From Lentisphaeria bacterium (GTDB lineage Bacteria; Verrucomicrobiota; Lentisphaeria; Victivallales; UBA1829), in contig JAFTIQ010000085.1 of assembly GCA_017456805.1 (NCBI GenBank), positions 1 through 9,797 of the forward strand: a stretch of 9,797 nucleotides of DNA, written 5' to 3'. Both the position numbers and the translations under genes were made by a program. Positions 5,696 to 9,797 of this stretch are shown in pieces. Below the pieces are notes generated by a model. That model was not told where the DNA came from and ran no database searches. It saw only the letters and a list, made by a program, of their open reading frames with translations. How positions within the stretch are numbered: the first letter of the stretch is position 1; every line of letters begins with the position of its first letter.

Positions 5696-6360
5696 TGGGT
5701 TACTTCAAACAGAAATTCCGGAATATCAAAAAATTCCCCGATTGGATCTTTCTGCCGATCGTGGGGTTGATGTATTTTTATAAATTGCTGATGCGGAAAC
5801 GGTATGACGACCGGATCGGGGTGCTGAAGAATCCCAATCCGCCGGGAATCGCTGTGACCTGGCACAACCGGCTGATGTTTTTTCCGCTTATGTTCCCGAA
5901 ACGGCTGCGCCGCTGTACTTCCGCAGTGATCAGTGCCTCCCGGGATGGTCAGTATGTTGCCGATCTGGTTCATTGGATGGGGATCGAAAGCATTCGCGGT
6001 TCCAGTTCCAAAAAAGGGTTGAACGCTGTAAACGGAGCTGTTCGGGCATTGGAAGCGAACCGGTATGTGGCGTTTACTCCGGATGGTCCCCGGGGACCGC
6101 GCTATCACATGAGCAGCGGGCCGATCTATCTTGCCTCCAGATTTCAGGTGCCGGTTTATCCGCTGGCAATCAATTATTCCTCTTACTGGGAACTGAAAAG
6201 CTGGGATCGTTTCCAGATCCCGAAACCTTTTGCCAAAGTGACTCTTGTCATCGGCGAAGGGATCCATATCCCGCCTGATCTTTCTCCGGAAGATGCGGAA
6301 CATTGGCGGCAAGTCGTGGAACAGAAACTCAAAGAAGTCTCAGGAGTGAACGAAGCATGA
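5695..6360 (+). CDS. DUF374 lysophospholipid-acyltransferase-like protein
   Basis: This 221-residue protein belongs to the DUF374 (COG2121) branch of the glycerophosphate/lysophospholipid acyltransferase superfamily. Recognisable family blocks are TWHNRL (55-60), SASRDGQ (80-86), RGSSSKKG (101-108), TPDGPRGPR (128-136) and SWDRFQIPKPF (169-179). The classical HxxxxD acyltransferase motif is not obvious, as is usual in this branch. A hydrophobic patch at about 16-30 suggests membrane association. As I recall, the epsilonproteobacterial lipid A late acyltransferase LpxJ belongs to this family, so an acyl-transfer role on lipid A or phospholipid is plausible but inferred. The start overlaps the nth stop by one base (TAATG), and the stop overlaps the cinA start (ATGA). 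Confidence 0.88.
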   Translation: MGYFKQKFRNIKKFPDWIFLPIVGLMYFYKLLMRKRYDDRIGVLKNPNPPGIAVTWHNRLMFFPLMFPKRLRRCTSAVISASRDGQYVADLVHWMGIESIRGSSSKKGLNAVNGAVRALEANRYVAFTPDGPRGPRYHMSSGPIYLASRFQVPVYPLAINYSSYWELKSWDRFQIPKPFAKVTLVIGEGIHIPPDLSPEDAEHWRQVVEQKLKEVSGVNEA

Positions 6361-7574
6361 AAATCGCGGTGATCTGTACAGGGGATGAACTCCTGAAAGG
6401 GGCAGTTCTCAACACAAATTTGAAGTTTATCGGAGAACAGCTCCTTGCAAATGGCATGATCCCTGTTCTTTCTCTGGAAGTCAGAGACGGTATGGAGGCG
6501 ATCAGCGATGCTTTGGAAAGTGCTTTTTCCAAAGCCGATACCGTGATCGTATCCGGCGGGCTCGGGCCCACTTGCGATGATATGACAAAAGAAGCTGCGG
6601 CGAAATTCTTTCAGCTTCCCCTCGTTCAGGATGACAGAACTCATCTCAAGCTGATGAGACTCTGGCAGAAGCTCAAGGATGAGGGCAGGGATACTCCCTC
6701 CCGTTTTCTGAATCAATCCATGATCCCGGATGGGGCGGAAACCATTCCAAACCGCTGCGGGACTGCTCCGGGAATCGTTCTGGAATCGGAACGCGGAACG
6801 CTCTTTCTGCTTCCCGGACCTCCTTCGGAATTGGAACCCATGTTTTCCAAACAGATCATCCCTCTGATCCTGGAAAAACGGAAAAAAGAGATCCATTCTG
6901 TTCTGCTGCATGTTGCCGGGGTTCCGGAATCGGTGGTGGAAGAACGGATGTTGTCCCTGATCACTCCGAAACTGAATGTGGCATATTGTGCCTCGCCGGG
7001 ATTGGTAAAGTTGTTCCTGTCGTCTCCGGACATGAATTTCCTGCGGGAACGGCTCGTTGATATCAAACGGGAGTTTGAAAAAGAACTTTTGAATCTCAAA
7101 CATACCACGCTCCAGGAGGAGGTTGTGCACCTTCTGACCCGTTCCGGATTGACTCTTGCCTCAGCGGAGTCCTGTACCGGCGGGTTGATTGCGGAACGGA
7201 TCACGGATGTTCCCGGTTCTTCTGCCGTGTTCCTCGGCGGTGTGGTTTCCTATTCCAACGAACTGAAAGAGAAATTTCTGAACGTCTCTCCGGAAACATT
7301 GGAAAATTATGGAGCGGTCAGCAGTGAAACCTGTCATGAAATGCTGAACGGAATTGCAGCTTCCACCGGAGCAGATGTCGCTTACGCGGTAACCGGGATC
7401 GCCGGTCCGGGGGGCGGATCTGTGGAAAAACCTGTCGGACTCGTCTATACAGGAATCCGGATCAACGGGGAAAACTTCGTTACAGAAAATCATTTCAGCG
7501 GGAGCCGGCAGCAGGTCCGGGAAAAAACTTGTGCCGCAATCCTCAATGAACTGCGGATCCGGCTTCAGGAGTGA
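6357..7574 (+). CDS. cinA: CinA: MoaB/MoeA-like domain plus nicotinamide-nucleotide amidohydrolase
   Basis: CinA is a two-domain cytosolic protein. The N-terminal COG1058 domain is linked in the family to ADP-ribose pyrophosphatase activity; the C-terminal PncC domain deamidates nicotinamide mononucleotide in NAD salvage. From ATG 6357 it has 405 residues, a normal length. The N-terminal domain shows TGDELLKG (8-15), SGGLGPTCDD (66-75), NRCGTAPG (132-139) and LLPGPPSELEPMF (151-163). The PncC domain shows SAESCTGGL (269-277, with Ser272 in the expected catalytic position), GGVVSYSNELK (294-304) and TGIAGPGGGS (346-355). AGGAG at 6342-6346 lies 10 bases before the ATG, which overlaps the previous stop. 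An in-frame TTG at 6303 is rejected because it lies far inside the DUF374 gene. CinA closes the operon, and its stop abuts the ybaK stop. Confidence 0.95.
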   Translation: MKIAVICTGDELLKGAVLNTNLKFIGEQLLANGMIPVLSLEVRDGMEAISDALESAFSKADTVIVSGGLGPTCDDMTKEAAAKFFQLPLVQDDRTHLKLMRLWQKLKDEGRDTPSRFLNQSMIPDGAETIPNRCGTAPGIVLESERGTLFLLPGPPSELEPMFSKQIIPLILEKRKKEIHSVLLHVAGVPESVVEERMLSLITPKLNVAYCASPGLVKLFLSSPDMNFLRERLVDIKREFEKELLNLKHTTLQEEVVHLLTRSGLTLASAESCTGGLIAERITDVPGSSAVFLGGVVSYSNELKEKFLNVSPETLENYGAVSSETCHEMLNGIAASTGADVAYAVTGIAGPGGGSVEKPVGLVYTGIRINGENFVTENHFSGSRQQVREKTCAAILNELRIRLQE

Positions 7575-8045
7575 TCAGACGGTCAGATCGACCATGGGGG
7601 CGGAGATGTACTCTGCCAGCACTTCCGGGTTCAGCTCCACATTCGTGCCTACTTTTCCGGCACTGACGCAGATGGTATCATAAAGGATCGCCGTTTCATC
7701 CAGAAATGTGGGAAAAACCTTTTTCATGCCGATGGGAGAACAGCCTCCGTGGATATACCCGGTAAGCGGCAGCAGCTTTTTCTGAGGGATCATGGCAATG
7801 CTTTTGACCCCGGCTGCCCGGGCGGCTTTTTTCAGATCCAGGGTAGCAGGGCCGGGAATGACAAATACATAATATTCCGGTCCGGGTGCTTCTGTCACCA
7901 ATGTTTTGAACACGCAATCCTGATCTTTTCCGATTTTCCGGGCAATGGAGATCGCATCCAGATTCCCGTCTGAAACATCATATTCATACGGAGTAAACCG
8001 GATCCCTGCATTTTCCAGCAGACGTTCCACGTTGGTTTTGATCAT
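7575..8045 (-). CDS. ybaK: YbaK/EbsC-family Cys-tRNA(Pro) deacylase-like protein
   Basis: This is a 156-residue member of the YbaK/prolyl-tRNA editing family, whose bacterial members hydrolyse Cys-tRNA(Pro) or related mischarged tRNAs. Matching features are the short N-terminal helix with IRFTPYEYD, the conserved active-site lysine in CVFKTLV (Lys47), the central hydrophobic strand YVFVIPG (59-65), LDLKKAARAAG (69-79), and the hallmark HGGCSPIGMKK (99-109). The start at 8045 overlaps the heptosyltransferase stop as ATGA and has GGGAG 7 bases upstream. An in-frame ATG at 8144 would prepend 33 residues that lie inside the neighbouring gene and do not look like the family, so it is rejected. It is the last gene of the leftward operon, with no terminator seen after it. 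The precise tRNA or amino-acid specificity cannot be read from sequence. Confidence 0.92.
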   Translation of the reverse strand: MIKTNVERLLENAGIRFTPYEYDVSDGNLDAISIARKIGKDQDCVFKTLVTEAPGPEYYVFVIPGPATLDLKKAARAAGVKSIAMIPQKKLLPLTGYIHGGCSPIGMKKVFPTFLDETAILYDTICVSAGKVGTNVELNPEVLAEYISAPMVDLTV

Positions 8046-9082
8046 TTTTCCGCTCCCGCCAGAAAACTCCGGATCGCCCGGGCTGCAGTTTCCGGCGGAA
8101 TTGATTTGTGACATCTGGCTTCCGGACACTGATAACGGAAACATTTGAGACAGGGCAGATCCTTCGGAGTCAGAACAATGGCTTTTTCTGAGAAGGGACC
8201 GGTCTTTTCCGGATCCGTAGGCGCAAACATGCAGACGACCGGAACCGTAAGAGCAGCCGCAATATGCATCGGTCCGCTGTCGTTGCAGAAGAGAACGTCA
8301 GAAGCACGGATCGCTTCCAGAAGCCCTGCAACAGAGGTCTTTCCGGTAAGATCAAGGCATGGTGCATTGAGGGTGCTGACCAGTTCTTTTGCCATTTCAG
8401 ATTCGTCTTTCGTTCCGAGAATCAGGAATGAGCAATCCGGAACAGATTGTTTCAAGAGCTTTGCCGTATCGGAGAAATAGGAGATCGGCCAACACTTTGA
8501 GGGCCATCTTGCACCGGGGGCAATTGCAATCACCGGACCGGCAGGCAGAGCTTTCATAAGTTCTGCGATCCCGGCAGCTTCAGATTCATTTTTCAGAAAT
8601 TCTGTTTCCGGTTTCCCCATGGGGTCCACCCCGAGAAATTCCGCCATCAAACGGTAATTTTTTCTGACTGCGTGGAGCGACTCTTCTCCGGAATCGATTT
8701 CCTTATCATAGAACCAGCGGGTGATTTTTTCTTTTGGTTTTTTGGGACCGACGACTTTCCGGGTTCTGGCAAGGCTGGTGATCAGACCGCTGCGGAGCAA
8801 GCCCTGAAGATCAATGACTGCCGTGTAGCGTTCTTCCCGGATCATCTTTGCAAATTTCAGAGCATAGGACGGGAAGGATTTGAGTTTTCCAAGCTCTTTT
8901 CGCGGGAAAGGGATCACTCTGTCAACGTTGGGATGCATCCGGACAATGGGTTCAAATGCCGGGACAACGACCCAGTCGATTTTCGCATGGGGTTTCTGTT
9001 TTGCCAGAAGAGAGACTGCCGGAAATGCATGAATCACATCACCGAGACTGCTTGGTTTGACAATCAGATAACGCTCTTCCAT
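8042..9082 (-). CDS. Family 9 glycosyltransferase, heptosyltransferase-like (LPS core)
   Basis: This is a 346-residue GT-B fold enzyme of glycosyltransferase family 9, which adds heptoses to the LPS inner core on the cytoplasmic face of the inner membrane. Motifs are IVKPSSLGDVIHAFPAV (7-23), with Asp15 matching the catalytic-base position of WaaC; APGARWPSKCWP (188-199); DLTGKTS (244-250); NDSGPMHIAAA (267-277); and PTDPEKTGPF (288-297). The N-terminal motif resembles WaaC (heptosyltransferase I) more than WaaF, but donor and acceptor cannot be assigned. Near the C-terminus four cysteines (311, 314, 319, 324; C-x2-C-x4-C-x4-C) form a cluster. The ATG at 9082 lies 10 bases after the upstream phosphoesterase stop and has only a weak GAG-type ribosome binding site. 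The 3' end overlaps the ybaK start by four bases. Confidence 0.9.
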   Translation of the reverse strand: MEERYLIVKPSSLGDVIHAFPAVSLLAKQKPHAKIDWVVVPAFEPIVRMHPNVDRVIPFPRKELGKLKSFPSYALKFAKMIREERYTAVIDLQGLLRSGLITSLARTRKVVGPKKPKEKITRWFYDKEIDSGEESLHAVRKNYRLMAEFLGVDPMGKPETEFLKNESEAAGIAELMKALPAGPVIAIAPGARWPSKCWPISYFSDTAKLLKQSVPDCSFLILGTKDESEMAKELVSTLNAPCLDLTGKTSVAGLLEAIRASDVLFCNDSGPMHIAAALTVPVVCMFAPTDPEKTGPFSEKAIVLTPKDLPCLKCFRYQCPEARCHKSIPPETAARAIRSFLAGAEK

Positions 9083-9092
9083 GGAGAGTTAC

Positions 9093-9797
9093 TCACATTC
9101 CGCGTTCCAGCCGGTTTGCGAGCCGTTCGGGCAGCCCCGCTGCAAGAATTTTCTGCTGAGCTGTCCGGAAATCATAGGGAACTCTGTGCCGGGTAACCGT
9201 TTTTGCAATGGAATCATAAATCACAAAAGATGCACGTCTGTCCCGGTTTCTCGGCTGTCCGACACTTCCGATATTGACCAGATATTTATAGCCCTGCTGG
9301 ATGGGGCATGTGATGGAATCCGCCCGATCCATTTCCTCTTCGCTCAAACCGCCTTCCCGGCGATCTGCCCATTCTGTGATCTCTTCGATCTTTCTGCCCA
9401 CGGTCATTGTGACCGGTTTTTTGGCAAACATCACGGGAACGTGGGAGTGACCGCAGAAGCAAAGCTGGGTAAACTGATTGGCAAAACTGTCTTCCGCCTG
9501 ATATGCATCAAAAATATATCCCCATGCCGACGGGCTGTCCAACGTTGCATGGATCAGAGTCATGTTCGCCCCGCGGATATTTCCGCGCATAGGGAGTGCT
9601 GCAAGATACTGTCTTTCTTCTTCAGAAAGCTGTGCCTGTGTCCAGAGAACAGCTGTTTTTGCGTGAGGATTGAATCCGCTTTCTGCGGCATCTCCATTGG
9701 ATGCATACTCATCATGATTTCCTTTGACACAGACGAATTCCGGAAGGCTTCTCACGATTTGCATACATTCTTTCGGGTTGGCATTGTAACCAACGAT
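9093..9797 (-). CDS. Calcineurin-like metallophosphoesterase (5' end outside the window)
   Basis: The frame is open to the window edge on the minus strand, so the N-terminus is missing. Counting from the first visible codon (Ile), 234 residues are seen. VGYNANPKEC (2-11) is the typical segment just after the GDxVGYG metal-binding motif, which must lie just upstream; GNHDEY is at 26-31, His83 is in LIHATLDSP, and GHSHVP is at 116-121. These are the metal ligands of the calcineurin-like (Metallophos_2) phosphoesterase fold, normally a dinuclear metal centre hydrolysing phosphodiesters or phosphomonoesters. A charged segment after GHSHVP (about 130-155) appears longer than in minimal members. 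The substrate is unknown. It precedes the GT9 gene by 10 bases, so the two are probably co-transcribed. The ATG at 9764 is internal, since conserved residues extend past it. Confidence 0.9.
   Translation of the reverse strand: MVGYNANPKECMQIVRSLPEFVCVKGNHDEYASNGDAAESGFNPHAKTAVLWTQAQLSEEERQYLAALPMRGNIRGANMTLIHATLDSPSAWGYIFDAYQAEDSFANQFTQLCFCGHSHVPVMFAKKPVTMTVGRKIEEITEWADRREGGLSEEEMDRADSITCPIQQGYKYLVNIGSVGQPRNRDRRASFVIYDSIAKTVTRHRVPYDFRTAQQKILAAGLPERLANRLERGM

Noticed and set aside
6183..7130. Long open frame on the minus strand (315 codons) antisense to cinA
   Set aside because: It lies opposite an intact, motif-complete CinA; its composition is unlike a real protein and it has no ribosome binding site or partner gene.
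8046..8144. Longer N-terminus for the YbaK protein from ATG 8144
   Set aside because: The extra 33 residues are an out-of-frame reading of the heptosyltransferase 3' end, and the ATG at 8045 has a good GGGAG site and an ATGA overlap.
1..9797. CRISPR array, transposon, phage, toxin-antitoxin or tRNA/rRNA gene
   Set aside because: I saw no direct-repeat array, transposase or integrase motifs, paired terminal repeats or tRNA-like cloverleaf. All strands are accounted for by compact housekeeping genes.

Overview
This is an ordinary chromosomal housekeeping segment from a Gram-negative (diderm) bacterium. I see no mobile element, CRISPR array, rRNA or tRNA. The diderm call rests on LpxA (first step of lipid A synthesis), a family 9 heptosyltransferase-like enzyme (LPS core) and a DUF374 acyltransferase. 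Base composition looks close to 50% G+C. Arginine is coded mostly by CGG (8 of 10 Arg codons in uppP), and GATC and CCGG are conspicuously frequent. The taxon cannot be fixed by eye. The RecN motif variants (SSGELCR signature, DEIDANIGG Walker B) and a free-standing SecD-P1-like lipoprotein remind me of the PVC group (Lentisphaerota/Verrucomicrobiota), but this is a low-confidence inference.

Layout: (1) 1-359, + strand: the 3' end of argG closed by a strong intrinsic terminator. (2) 373-1206, + strand: uppP, undecaprenyl-diphosphate phosphatase, starting immediately after that terminator. (3) 1207-4265, - strand: an apparent operon transcribed leftward, lpxA, a small lipoprotein, then recN. 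(4) 4266-4555: the only sizeable non-coding stretch, AT-rich, between divergent genes, with a candidate promoter on each strand. (5) 4556-7574, + strand: an apparent operon of an unrecognised single-pass membrane protein, nth (endonuclease III), a DUF374 acyltransferase and cinA; the last three are joined by TAATG and ATGA overlaps. (6) 7575-9797, - strand: an apparent operon of a metallophosphoesterase (cut by the window end), a GT9 glycosyltransferase and a YbaK-type deacylase, the last pair joined by an ATGA overlap.

Two themes recur. One is envelope building: UppP recycles the lipid carrier, LpxA starts lipid A, DUF374 may add late acyl chains, and GT9 extends the core. The other is genome maintenance and metabolite repair: RecN, Nth, CinA and YbaK. 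Both convergent junctions (uppP/recN and cinA/ybaK) have zero spacing, with the two stop codons forming the palindrome TGATCA and no visible terminator.

Nothing here looks like an undescribed multi-gene system. The items most worth a second look are the SecD-P1-like lipoprotein, the altered RecN ATPase motifs, proline at the LpxA acyl-chain ruler position, the terminator abutting uppP, and the GATC/CCGG enrichment.
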